Part shown: positions 1 through 5,753 of the stretch, one piece after another
Layout of the letters: each line of letters opens with the position of its first letter
Numbering within the stretch: the first letter of the stretch is position 1
Origin: Acidimicrobiia bacterium UBA6912
GTDB lineage: Bacteria > Actinomycetota > Acidimicrobiia > Spongiisociales > UBA5794
Direction of reading: 5' to 3'
DNA: 14,731 nt
Assembly (NCBI GenBank): GCA_002450985.1
Contig: DKBA01000140.1
Coordinates: 9,461 to 24,191 of the forward strand
The notes under the pieces: model-generated
What the model saw: the letters and a program-made list of their open reading frames with translations, nothing else
Database searches by the model: none
What the model was told of the DNA's origin: nothing
Made by a program: the position numbers and the translations under genes

Positions 1-129
1 GCGGCCGGGATCACCAAGGGCTGCAATCCGCCAGACAACACGAGGTTCTGTCCCGACGACCGGGTCACCCGCGGTCAGATGGCGGCGTTCCTGAACCGAG
101 CACTTGCCGATCTCTGGCCGAGTCCGTAG
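1..129 (+). CDS. SLH-domain protein, C-terminal end (partial)
   Basis: The reading frame is open from the window edge to the TAG at 127-129 and gives 42 residues. It contains GITKGCNPP, then FCPDDRVTRGQMAAFLNRAL. This is the usual end of an S-layer homology (SLH) domain as seen in actinobacterial surface proteins: 'GITxGC', a short Cys-containing loop, 'PDxxVTRxQMAxFL' and a final helix. SLH domains normally attach an exported protein to the cell wall. The catalytic or structural part lies outside the window, so the function of the whole protein cannot be stated. The last residues (SPSP-like end and the stop codon) are encoded inside a 7-bp tandem array (121-156), suggesting that the repeat has replaced or trimmed the original 3' end. 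Confidence 0.85.
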   Translation, partial: AAGITKGCNPPDNTRFCPDDRVTRGQMAAFLNRALADLWPSP

Positions 130-156
130 TCCGTTAGTCCGTAGCCCGTAGCCCGT
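121..156. repeat. Degenerate 7-bp tandem array (AGTCCGT / AGCCCGT)
   Basis: Five units are visible: AGTCCGT at 121-127 and 128-134, a one-base T insertion, AGTCCGT at 136-142, then AGCCCGT at 143-149 and 150-156. The array overlaps the stop codon of the SLH gene. Two other arrays with the same 7-bp period, also starting AG, occur at 11496-11524 and 14551-14578. Confidence 0.8.
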
Positions 157-172
157 AGGGATGCGAACCGAG

Positions 173-293
173 CCGCAGTTTGCTTCGCAAACTGCGAACG
201 GACTTGGCGAGACTGCCACGGCATTGGCCGTGTCGGGGCTCCCCCCAGCCGCAGTTTGCTACGCAAACTGCGTACGGACTTGGGCGAGGCTGC
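173..293. repeat. Two REP-like repeat units with hairpins
   Basis: An imperfect direct repeat of about 44 bp occurs at 173-216 and 249-293, with a 76-bp period. Each unit has a 9-bp perfect hairpin (arms GCAGTTTGC and GCAAACTGC; 175-195 with loop TTC, 251-271 with loop TAC). Each hairpin is followed by CGGACTTGG(G)CGAG and a second, unit-specific hairpin: CACGGC/GCCGTG at 217-232 after the first unit, and the long stem at 275-318 after the second. No coding frame fits. It resembles REP/BIME-type intergenic repeats. Only the two local copies can be seen here. Confidence 0.75.
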
Positions 294-318
294 TATGCAG
301 CAGCGTCGCCCAAGTCCG
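275..318 (-). terminator. Long hairpin just 3' of tRNA-Glu, candidate terminator
   Basis: Arms CGGACTTGGGCGA (275-287) and TCGCCCAAGTCCG (306-318) are perfect complements. After one G/G mismatch the stem continues with GCTGC (289-293) and GCAGC (300-304), leaving a 6-nt loop. It starts 2 nt beyond the tRNA 3' end on the minus strand, where a terminator would lie. No T-run follows. It is also the second hairpin of the REP-like unit, so termination is inferred from position and stem strength. Confidence 0.5.
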
Positions 319-320
319 CG

Positions 321-393
321 TGGCCCCGACGGGATTCGAACCCGCGTTGCCGGCTTGAAAGGCCGGAGTCCTGGACCGCTGGACGACGGGGCC
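321..393 (-). tRNA. tRNA-Glu (anticodon UUC)
   Basis: The reverse complement folds as a complete 73-nt cloverleaf. The acceptor stem GGCCCCG pairs with CGGGGCC, with discriminator A at 321. The D-arm region is GTCCAGCGGTCCAGGAC. The anticodon stem CCGGC/GCCGG encloses the loop CTTTCAA, giving anticodon TTC. The T-arm is CGGGT TCGAATC CCG. The 3' CCA is not encoded and must be added after transcription. The gene lies downstream of, and on the same strand as, the LigD-polymerase gene, and a long hairpin follows its 3' end. Confidence 0.97.
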
Positions 394-447
394 GCGGCTG
401 CGCAGGGTACACGCCGGTGTGACGTGCCGGACGACGAACCGCTCCGG

Positions 448-1365
448 TCAAGAGCGGAAGCGATCGAACGTTTCGATCTCGATGCCCGCTTCGTCGAGGC
501 GTTGTTCGAGGGCCGTGATCCCCGGCCCGGCTTCGGTGGGAGACGCGGCGAGGGCGGCGAGCGGGTCGGGACGGTCGAGGCGCGATGCGACCGTCCGAAG
601 CCCCACCCCGCCGGGTGCGACGTCGTCGATCTCGTCCCAACTGAGAGGGACCGCCGCCGGGGCCCCGGGTCGGGCGCGCAGCGACCAGGGAACGACGCTG
701 GTCGAGCCGATCCCGTTGCGGAGCCAGTCGACGAAGACCCGCCCTCTCCGCTGCTCCTTGCGGAACTCGGAGGTGAGCAGCTCGGGATGCACGGTGCCGA
801 GCCACACGGCCAGGCGATGCATGGCCGCCGCGATCCGTTCGGCATCGACCGTCGCCGTGATCGGGGCGACCACGTGGTAGCCCTTCGACCCGGTGGCGAC
901 CGGCGTGGAGGCGAGTCCGACGTCGTCGAAGAGGGCATGGACGATGGCCGCGGCGGACCTCACGTGCGCCACGCTCCCTTCCGGCGGGTCGAGATCGATG
1001 ACGAGCCGGTCGGGGAACTCGAGGTCGGGGAGGCGGCTCACCCATGCGTGAAAGGTGATCGTGCCTTGATTGGCCAGGTAGGGGATGTCCCTGGCCCGGT
1101 ACACCACCGGGTACGTGGTGGTTCCGTCGCGCTTGGGCAGCTCGACTCGTTCGATCGACGCGGGGAAGTGCGCCGCGGCGTTCTTCTGCATGAAACCGGG
1201 TGCGCCGAGCCCGCGTGGGTAGCGCTCGAGGGTGAGGGGTCGTCCGGCGAGGTGCACGAGCATCAGGTCCGCCACCGACTCGTAGTACGCCACCACGTCG
1301 CCCTTGGTGATGTTCTCATCCGGGAACACGACGCGGTCGGCGTTGGTGACCTTCACTCCGACCAT
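448..1365 (-). CDS. Stand-alone LigD-type polymerase domain (AEP family)
   Basis: The 305-residue protein matches the polymerase domain of bacterial LigD, an archaeo-eukaryotic primase-superfamily enzyme that adds ribo- or deoxynucleotides at DNA ends in non-homologous end joining. Visible motifs are the N-terminal VTNADRVVFPDENITKGD (6-23), FMQKNAAAHFP (58-68), the catalytic metal-binding IDLDPP with Asp124 and Asp126, TGSKGYHV with His164, and VFVDW with Asp213. The length fits the domain alone; neither ligase nor phosphoesterase is fused. No Ku or ligase gene is in the window. The ATG start (1363-1365) lies just before the conserved N-terminus and has no clear ribosome-binding site. Mycobacteria carry comparable stand-alone PolDom proteins, some in primase-polymerase roles, so membership of an NHEJ pathway is not certain. 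Confidence 0.92.
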   Translation of the reverse strand: MVGVKVTNADRVVFPDENITKGDVVAYYESVADLMLVHLAGRPLTLERYPRGLGAPGFMQKNAAAHFPASIERVELPKRDGTTTYPVVYRARDIPYLANQGTITFHAWVSRLPDLEFPDRLVIDLDPPEGSVAHVRSAAAIVHALFDDVGLASTPVATGSKGYHVVAPITATVDAERIAAAMHRLAVWLGTVHPELLTSEFRKEQRRGRVFVDWLRNGIGSTSVVPWSLRARPGAPAAVPLSWDEIDDVAPGGVGLRTVASRLDRPDPLAALAASPTEAGPGITALEQRLDEAGIEIETFDRFRS

Positions 1366-1392
1366 TCAAGTCGTGCCGGCGAGCCGCGGCGG

Positions 1393-1398
1393 TACGCT
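1393..1398 (+). promoter_or_regulatory. Candidate -10 (TACGCT) for leaderless acylphosphatase gene
   Basis: TACGCT matches the actinobacterial TANNNT -10 and lies 6 nt before the GTG at 1405, so transcription would start at or very near the start codon. No convincing -35 is visible. Confidence 0.4.
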
Positions 1399-1404
1399 CT
1401 GCTC

Positions 1405-1695
1405 GTGGATGCGATACCGAAGGACGTGGTGCGATGCTCGGTCGTGGTCCGCGGTGTCGTGCACGGCGTCGGGTTCCGCTTCAGCACCGTGCGCACCGCG
1501 TCGCGGCTGGGGTTGACCGGCTGGGTCGCCAACGCCGCGGATGGCAGCGTCCGTGTCGTCGCCGAAGGGGAGCGCGCCTCGGTGGAGTCGCTGGTCGCCT
1601 GGCTGCACCACGGGCCGCCCGCTGCGCAGGTTGCATCGGTGAACACGGCGTGGGGCTCGGCGACCCGGGAGTTCGGAGGATTTGGCGTCAGGTGA
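1405..1695 (+). CDS. acyP: Acylphosphatase
   Basis: The 96-residue product is a typical small acylphosphatase, a cytosolic enzyme that hydrolyses carboxyl-phosphate bonds. The signature GVVHGVGFR (17-25) carries the phosphate-binding loop and catalytic Arg25. GWVANAADGSVRVVAEGE (39-56) carries the catalytic Asn43. The C-terminus is hydrophobic and ends GGFGVR. In most relatives the loop reads VQGVGF; here the Gln is His, which is tolerated in the family. The start is uncertain: GTG at 1405 fits a leaderless transcript with TACGCT 6 nt upstream, while the GTG pair at 1426/1429 follows AAGGA (1420-1424). Its last 8 bp overlap the convergent IspD-like gene. Confidence 0.88.
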   Translation: MDAIPKDVVRCSVVVRGVVHGVGFRFSTVRTASRLGLTGWVANAADGSVRVVAEGERASVESLVAWLHHGPPAAQVASVNTAWGSATREFGGFGVR

Positions 1696-2125
1696 AGGTG
1701 CCGGCGACCGGCCGTCCCTCTTCATCGACGAGCGCCGGGATGGTGTGGCCGGGTGCCACCAGGTCGGCGACGAGGCAACGCTCGCCCCGGCACACATCGA
1801 GCACTGCGCCGATGGCGCCCGGGTCGACGGCGGCGGGCAGCCGCAGCACATAGAGCCGGCTTCGATCGAGCGTCTCGACCAGCCTCCCGCCCGTCACACG
1901 TTTCATGGCGTCCGTTCCGGCACGGGCCGTCGCCACAGGGATGCCGTGGGAGGCGAGCGCCGCCGCCGTGCTCTCGTCCATGCCGTGCGCGGTGAGGACG
2001 ACGACGTCGACTTCCGGTGGCAGCTCGTCGATCGACGTGCGCAACGGGTCCACCTCGATGTCGGCGCCGTCACGGGACGTCGTGCAGCGCACGATGGCGA
2101 GGCGGGCGGCGCGGTCGTGGCTCAT
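1688..2125 (-). CDS. Short IspD-like protein of unknown function
   Basis: This 145-residue protein looks like the central part of an IspD cytidylyltransferase. EVDVVVLTAHGM (38-49) sits where IspD has its 'VLVHDAARP' strand. GIPVATARAGTDAMKRV (61-77) and ETLDRSRLYVLRLP (84-97) parallel the arm of IspD (E. coli: 'RDTMKR' and 'VDRNGLWHALTP'). It lacks the N-terminal AAGxGxR nucleotide loop and the C-terminal N-(I/L)-K-(V/I)-T motif, so it should not be a self-sufficient cytidylyltransferase. An in-frame TAG lies five codons before the ATG, so it is not simply a mis-called start. It is divergent from the full IspD gene at 2250 and overlaps the acylphosphatase gene tail to tail. It may be a decayed duplicate, a regulatory partner or an unrelated Rossmann-like protein. 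The relationship to IspD is my reading by eye. Confidence 0.7.
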   Translation of the reverse strand: MSHDRAARLAIVRCTTSRDGADIEVDPLRTSIDELPPEVDVVVLTAHGMDESTAAALASHGIPVATARAGTDAMKRVTGGRLVETLDRSRLYVLRLPAAVDPGAIGAVLDVCRGERCLVADLVAPGHTIPALVDEEGRPVAGTFT

Positions 2126-2134
2126 GGCGGCGTC

Positions 2135-2140
2135 ACGCTA
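2135..2140 (-). promoter_or_regulatory. Candidate -10 (TAGCGT) for the short IspD-like gene
   Basis: On the minus strand TAGCGT is followed by 9 nt and the ATG at 2125. No Shine-Dalgarno lies between, which suggests a leaderless or nearly leaderless mRNA. The same TAGCGT hexamer precedes the sigma-factor gene at 4105. Confidence 0.4.
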
Positions 2141-2219
2141 GTGGCGCCAGGCCCCCTCTTTGCGGGGCCGATCGGCCATCGCCGGGCACGTCGCCGCGCT
2201 GCCCGGCGCTGTGCACCCC

Positions 2220-2243
2220 TATCCTCGCGGTCCCCGACAGGAG
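2220..2243 (+). promoter_or_regulatory. Candidate -10 (TATCCT) and Shine-Dalgarno (AGGAG) of ispD
   Basis: TATCCT (2220-2225) would place the transcript start near 2232. AGGAG (2239-2243) follows, and 6 nt later comes the ATC codon at 2250 in the IspD frame. This arrangement argues that the GTG at 2211 and TTG at 2160 lie upstream of the mRNA start. No clear -35 is seen. Confidence 0.45.
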
Positions 2244-2249
2244 CGTGCC

Positions 2250-2969
2250 ATCGACGCCAGCGTTGCCGTCGTCATCCTGGCCGGTGGGAGCAGCACCCGC
2301 CTCGGCTCAGATCAGAACAAGGTGTATGCAGCGCTCGGGGAACGCACGGTGCTGGAGCTGTCGCTCGCCACGTGCACGACCGTCACCGGGGTCTCGACGA
2401 TCGTCGTCGTCGCCCGAGAGGATGAGCACGGCATGGCCGCACGTATCGCCGGCCGCGCTGCGCCCGGCCGCTCGGTGGAGCTCGCCACCGGTGGCGCCAC
2501 TCGGCTCGAGAGCGAGCTCGCCGGGCTCGAGGCGATCCGGTCTGCGGTTGTCGGGGGCGACATCGACATCGTGGCGATCCACGACGGGGCGCGGCCCTTT
2601 GCCACCGCTGCCCTGTTCGAGGAGGTCGTCGCGGCAGCTCGTGCCGTCGGTGGGGGCGTGCCGGGCACTGCGAAACGGGAACCGGCATTTGCCCTCGGTG
2701 ACCGGAGCGTGACGCGGCTCGAGCCCGGTACGGTCGTTGCGGTGCAGACGCCACAGGCGTTCCGGGCGGTCCCGCTTCTCACCGCCTACGACCGCGCCGC
2801 CGCGGCTGGCTTCGATGCGGTGGACACGGCGCAGACGATCGAGGAGTACGGCGAGCTCGAGATCGCCGTCGTCGCGGGCGACGAGCGCAACCTCAAGATC
2901 ACGTTCGAGAGCGACCTCGCTCACGCCCGGTCGATGGCCTCGGACTGGGCGGTGGGTAGCTGGCGGTGA
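2250..2969 (+). CDS. ispD: IspD-type 2-C-methyl-D-erythritol 4-phosphate cytidylyltransferase
   Basis: IspD converts MEP and CTP to CDP-ME in the MEP isoprenoid pathway. With the ATC start the protein has 239 residues, close to E. coli IspD. Motifs: nucleotide loop LAGGSSTRLGSDQNK (10-24; Arg17, Lys24), GGATR (81-85), HDGARPF (111-117), VQTPQAFR (165-172), DTAQTIEEYG (192-201) and NLKIT (214-218; Lys216). The arm between 138 and 165 is unusual: it has a TAKRE stretch but no TDT/RDT motif, and 'LEPG' stands where E. coli has 'VDRNG' with the substrate-binding Arg. It could thus be an IspD/TarI-like enzyme with another substrate. AGGAG lies 6 nt before ATC 2250; canonical alternatives are GTG 2211 (252 residues) and TTG 2160 (269 residues), neither with a ribosome-binding site. 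It is divergent from the short IspD-like gene. Confidence 0.85.
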   Translation: MDASVAVVILAGGSSTRLGSDQNKVYAALGERTVLELSLATCTTVTGVSTIVVVAREDEHGMAARIAGRAAPGRSVELATGGATRLESELAGLEAIRSAVVGGDIDIVAIHDGARPFATAALFEEVVAAARAVGGGVPGTAKREPAFALGDRSVTRLEPGTVVAVQTPQAFRAVPLLTAYDRAAAAGFDAVDTAQTIEEYGELEIAVVAGDERNLKITFESDLAHARSMASDWAVGSWR

Positions 2970-3019
2970 GGGCGGCACCGCAGCGGCGACCCGCTCGTGC
3001 CGCAGACACGCCAAAAGGT

Positions 3020-3079
3020 GACGGTACGACTGGGCGCTTGGGCCGTGGAGGTTGGTAGAGGGCGCCCAGTCGCACCGTC
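3020..3079 (+). terminator. Long inverted repeat 3' of ispD, candidate terminator
   Basis: Arms CGACTGGGCGC (3027-3037) and GCGCCCAGTCG (3062-3072) are perfect. After an A/C mismatch the outer arms GACGGT (3020-3025) and ACCGTC (3074-3079) also pair. The loop is 24 nt. It begins 50 nt after the ispD stop and has no T-run. It could terminate ispD transcripts or be a REP-like element; the loop is longer than usual for a terminator. Confidence 0.4.
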
Positions 3080-3301
3080 TGACGCCGAGGTGGGGGAATG
3101 GGCCCCCGGCGCTCCATACCCTTGTTTGTCGGACTTCGGGGCCGGGTTCTTAGTTTTTCTGCAGAACTTCTCAAATCATCAAGATTGCGGAGGAGCCCGG
3201 GTCGGCGCCGAGGACGGATCCCAGGCGAGCTGGAGATCCCTTCGGCGAAGGGGGGCGGCCGGCTGCATGCCGCCGCCGGCCCATCCGCTCGGCCCTGAAT
3301 G

Positions 3302-3355
3302 ATCCGGGTGACACGAGCCCGAGTTCTCCGAGACCCGGGCTCGCCGAGCCCGGAT
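3302..3355 (+). other. Nested stem structure upstream of secreted-protein gene
   Basis: The outer arms ATCCGGG (3302-3308) and CCCGGAT (3349-3355) enclose an inner hairpin with arms GAGCCCG (3315-3321) and CGGGCTC (3336-3342). It lies about 100 nt before the start at 3459 and could be part of a structured leader or a terminator. High GC raises the chance of accidental pairing. Confidence 0.3.
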
Positions 3356-3458
3356 CGGACGCCGAAATGCAGCCTGCTGCGATCTGCGAGCGCATTCCCG
3401 TGAACTTTCCTCCCGGTTGAGACAAACAACCATTACACGTACCCCCTGGGAGGTTGGT

Positions 3459-4043
3459 ATGCACATGCGTCGTAGGGCGGTCGTTCGACGCGCCCTGATC
3501 CTGTCCCTCCTGACCCTCGCCACTGTCGTGGTGGTCGTGTCTCCGGCGAACGCTCGCCGGGACGGCACGGGCGGGTCGACGTCCGGCGGGCACTGCGTCG
3601 CCCAGGTCGTCGATCAGCGGAGTGACGGCGAGCTCGTCACCGGCGAACCCATGTGTTTCGGCACATTCGCCGAGGCAATGAGCTTCGCCTCCGCCGGAGA
3701 TGTCGAACTGGCGCTCGACACACCGGGTTCGGCGGTCTTCACCGACGAGCTGGTCGGGACGCTCGCCGCCTCGTTCACGCTCGGCATCCATTTCGATGGA
3801 GCCAACGGAACGGGATCGTCGATCGGCATCCTCGGGACGAGCTGCTCTGGCGGCTATTGGAATGCGCTCGGCTTCTGGGCGAACCGCATTTCGTCGTCCT
3901 TCAATGGGTGCTATCACCTTCGCCACTACGACAACCCGAGCCGGGTCGGCTCGTACTACAACACATATGGCGGGGGTCAGGTCGACAACATTGCGTCCTG
4001 GTTCGACAACCGCACGGAGTCGGTCGCGTACTACGCCTGGTGA
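3459..4043 (+). CDS. Secreted protein, possibly peptidase-inhibitor I36-like
   Basis: The 194-residue precursor has an export signal: an Arg-rich start (MHMRRRAVVRR), a hydrophobic core (ALILSLLTLATVVVVV, 12-27) and a likely cleavage after SPANA (residue 32). The mature part has four Cys (46, 66, 129, 151), enough for two disulfides, and is rich in Gly, Ser, Tyr and Trp. The stretch SSFNGCYHLRHYDNP (146-160), GSYYNTYGGG and a closing DNRTESVAYYAW resembles the crystallin-like I36 inhibitor or related secreted beta-sheet proteins; this is a weak family guess. GGGAGG (3448-3453) lies 5 nt before the ATG at 3459, which decides this start over the upstream in-frame option at 3417. It is followed after 61 nt by the sigma-factor gene on the same strand. 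Confidence 0.85.
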   Translation: MHMRRRAVVRRALILSLLTLATVVVVVSPANARRDGTGGSTSGGHCVAQVVDQRSDGELVTGEPMCFGTFAEAMSFASAGDVELALDTPGSAVFTDELVGTLAASFTLGIHFDGANGTGSSIGILGTSCSGGYWNALGFWANRISSSFNGCYHLRHYDNPSRVGSYYNTYGGGQVDNIASWFDNRTESVAYYAW

Positions 4044-4090
4044 GCGGGGCGGCGCCGAAGGGCGCTTCGTCACCCGCCGCCGCCGTTCGG

Positions 4091-4096
4091 TAGCGT
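4091..4096 (+). promoter_or_regulatory. Candidate -10 (TAGCGT) of leaderless sigma-factor gene
   Basis: TAGCGT lies 8 nt before GTG 4105 (a second GTG follows at 4108), and no ribosome-binding site lies between. The sigma gene may therefore be transcribed separately as a leaderless mRNA and not only from the upstream gene. Confidence 0.4.
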
Positions 4097-4104
4097 CCGC
4101 CACT

Positions 4105-4674
4105 GTGGTGGGCGAACGCTCCGACGCCGAGCTGATCGCAGCCTCGCTGAGCGAGGGCGGCGAGTTCTCGGTCGTCTTCGATCGCCACTTCGCAACCGTG
4201 TTCAAGTACGTCGCTCGCCGCATCGGCACCGATGCGGCGAGCGACGTCACGTCCGAGGTGTTCGTTCGCGCCTTCGAAGCGCGCGACCGGTACGACCTGT
4301 CGCGATCGAGTGCACGCCCGTGGCTGTACGGCATCGCCTCCAATCTGGTGCGCGACCACCTGCGGAGGCAGCGGCGCCGTTCGCGGGCATACCTGCGCGT
4401 TGCTTCCCTGGAAGAGGCCGCAAGCGAGGCCGTGGTCAACGACGCCGAGGCACGGGCGTCCGCCGTGCTCATGGCGCCGAAGATCAATGCCGCGCTCGGC
4501 AAGCTGAACCCGAAGGACCGCGAGGTACTCCTCCTCTTTGCGCTCGGCGAGCTGACGTACGAGGAGATCGCCGAGGTGCAGTCGATCCCGATCGGCACCG
4601 TGCGCTCCCGGCTGGCGAGGGCGCGTCGCAGAATGCAAGAACTCATGCCGGACGACCGGCAAACAAGGGGATAG
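4105..4674 (+). CDS. ECF-family RNA polymerase sigma factor
   Basis: The 189-residue protein has the two-domain plan of a group 4 (ECF) sigma factor. Region 2 spans about 22-91: FDRHFATVFKYVARRIG, then DVTSEVFVRAFEARDRYD and the -10 recognition part PWLYGIASNLVRDHLRRQRRR. A linker of about 40 residues leads to region 4 (about 131-180): LNPKDREVLLLFALGELTY, then EEIAEVQSIPIGTVRSRLARARRRMQEL with its helix-turn-helix. It directs RNA polymerase to a dedicated promoter set. The start is GTG 4105, with GTG 4108 equally possible. Its stop is 27 nt before the membrane protein at 4702, which is probably its co-transcribed regulator. The regulon is unknown; the secreted-protein gene just upstream is a natural candidate target. 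Confidence 0.93.
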   Translation: MVGERSDAELIAASLSEGGEFSVVFDRHFATVFKYVARRIGTDAASDVTSEVFVRAFEARDRYDLSRSSARPWLYGIASNLVRDHLRRQRRRSRAYLRVASLEEAASEAVVNDAEARASAVLMAPKINAALGKLNPKDREVLLLFALGELTYEEIAEVQSIPIGTVRSRLARARRRMQELMPDDRQTRG

Positions 4675-4701
4675 GGGAGCAGAGAGTCGAGGAGATGAGT
4701 A

Positions 4702-5703
4702 GTGAGCGCTGAGGCCCACGCGGTGGACACGCTGTTGCGTGACCTTGCAGGCGACCCGAGCCCGTCGTCGAACGACGTGCTCGCCGGTCGCCGTTTGTTG
4801 GCGTCTGCGATCGCTGCGGAGGCGCGGCCCCTGGTCCGTCGCCGCTCGCTCGACCACGCATGGTGGCGGGGCGTTTCTGTCGCCGCCTCTGCTGTGGCCC
4901 TCGTCGTCGCCGTTGTGGCGGTGACCGGTCTGCTGCGCCCGCAGCCGGTCACCGCACTCGGCGAGCTGGCACACGTCGCCGAGAGAATGGAGCCGGTCGC
5001 GCTGTCCGGGGGCGACTACCTCTACACCCGCTCGGTCGAGACCCAGCTCATCATCGTCACCGGATCCGAGATCGGTCTCGTGGATCGAGAGTATGCGGCC
5101 TACTCGCTGCCCCTCGTGCGCGACCGCTGGGTCGACGGCCGAGGCGAGGTCTACGAGGAGGTGACGGTCGGCGCCCCGGTGTTCTTCGACGATGTGGTCG
5201 AAGCGGCGTACGCCGCCAGCGATCTGCCTGAACGGGATGGCGTCGGCGCGACCGAGGTCAGCGAGTTCACGCCGGAAGCGACGGTGCTCGGCGTGCGCAC
5301 CTGGCCGACGAACCCGGACGAGCTGTACGACGCCATGGCTGCCTACGTGTCGAATCAGGGCCGTGAGATCCCAGAAGCCGCAGCACTCGTCGAGCTGGCA
5401 GGCGACCTGCTGCGGGCCACGAACGCCGATCCCGAGTTGCGGGCTGCGGTGATCGGCGTGCTCGACGACCTGGACGTCGACGTGACCACGAGGAGCGCCG
5501 GCAGCGGCGTCGCCGTGACCCTCGACTACCAAGACGAGCTGCGCGCCCGCCTGATCCTCGAATTCGATGATGACGCCAACCTGGTGCGCGACCGGCTGGT
5601 GTGGGTGGAGGACGCCCCCCTCTACGGGATTCCCGCGGGGACGGCGTTCTTCGATACCCAGTTGAACCCGAGCCGAGTCGTGGGGTCGCTCACGCGGCCC
5701 TGA
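4702..5703 (+). CDS. CU044_5270-like membrane-anchored protein, probable anti-sigma partner
   Basis: The 333-residue protein has a cytosolic N-terminus of about 55 residues with a basic stretch (LVRRRSLDHAWWR), one membrane helix (about 57-78, VSVAASAVALVVAVVAVTGL) and a large extracytoplasmic domain with no recognised enzyme motif. This matches actinobacterial proteins annotated as the CU044_5270 family, which commonly follow ECF sigma genes and are thought to restrain or sense for them. GTG 4702 was chosen because GGAG (4691-4694) lies 7 nt upstream; the ATG at 4695 is in another frame and reaches a stop after five codons. No zinc-binding HxxxCxxC anti-sigma motif is present, so direct sigma binding is inferred only from gene order and topology. 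The gene ends 50 bp before the convergent dxs. Confidence 0.82.
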   Translation: MSAEAHAVDTLLRDLAGDPSPSSNDVLAGRRLLASAIAAEARPLVRRRSLDHAWWRGVSVAASAVALVVAVVAVTGLLRPQPVTALGELAHVAERMEPVALSGGDYLYTRSVETQLIIVTGSEIGLVDREYAAYSLPLVRDRWVDGRGEVYEEVTVGAPVFFDDVVEAAYAASDLPERDGVGATEVSEFTPEATVLGVRTWPTNPDELYDAMAAYVSNQGREIPEAAALVELAGDLLRATNADPELRAAVIGVLDDLDVDVTTRSAGSGVAVTLDYQDELRARLILEFDDDANLVRDRLVWVEDAPLYGIPAGTAFFDTQLNPSRVVGSLTRP

Positions 5704-5753
5704 ACTTCCCCCGGCTCGGGTTCAGCGGGATCTCTGCTCGCGCCGCGGCGGGC

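Larger units (their letters stand above)
2970..3458. other. 489-bp gene-free region with inverted repeats
   Basis: No frame here has family-like sequence or a good start. The region holds a long hairpin (3020-3079) after ispD, a T-rich, less GC-rich patch (about 3120-3185) with the palindrome TTCTGCAGAA, and a nested stem structure (3302-3355) ahead of the secreted-protein gene. It may contain the ispD terminator and a structured 5' leader or small RNA. I found no signature of a known riboswitch class. Confidence 0.5.

Noticed and set aside
121..293. Possible CRISPR array
   Set aside because: There are only two long repeat units with unequal, self-complementary spacers plus a 7-bp array, and no cas genes in the window.
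256..1404. Long plus-strand frame leading into acylphosphatase
   Set aside because: It crosses the tRNA and the LigD-polymerase gene in antisense. Only the part from 1405 has family similarity.
2997..3302. 101-codon plus-strand frame in the gene-free region
   Set aside because: It runs across both arms of a long inverted repeat, has no ribosome-binding site, and its composition is not protein-like.
3401..3445. ECF-type promoter (TGAAC -35) before the secreted-protein gene
   Set aside because: A TGAACTT is present, but no matching -10 such as CGTC lies about 16 nt downstream, so autoregulation by the neighbouring sigma factor is not supported by sequence.
3302..3458. Possible c-di-AMP (ydaO) riboswitch before a secreted-protein gene
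   Set aside because: This riboswitch is common before actinobacterial cell-wall genes, but the conserved GGGGACCC, GGGUGAA and CCUCG-UAGGC blocks are not present in the right order.
3171..4952. 593-codon open frame on the minus strand opposite the secreted protein and sigma gene
   Set aside because: It is antisense to genes with clear motifs, and its product is low-complexity Arg/Ser/Thr-rich without family features. It is a high-GC codon-position artefact.
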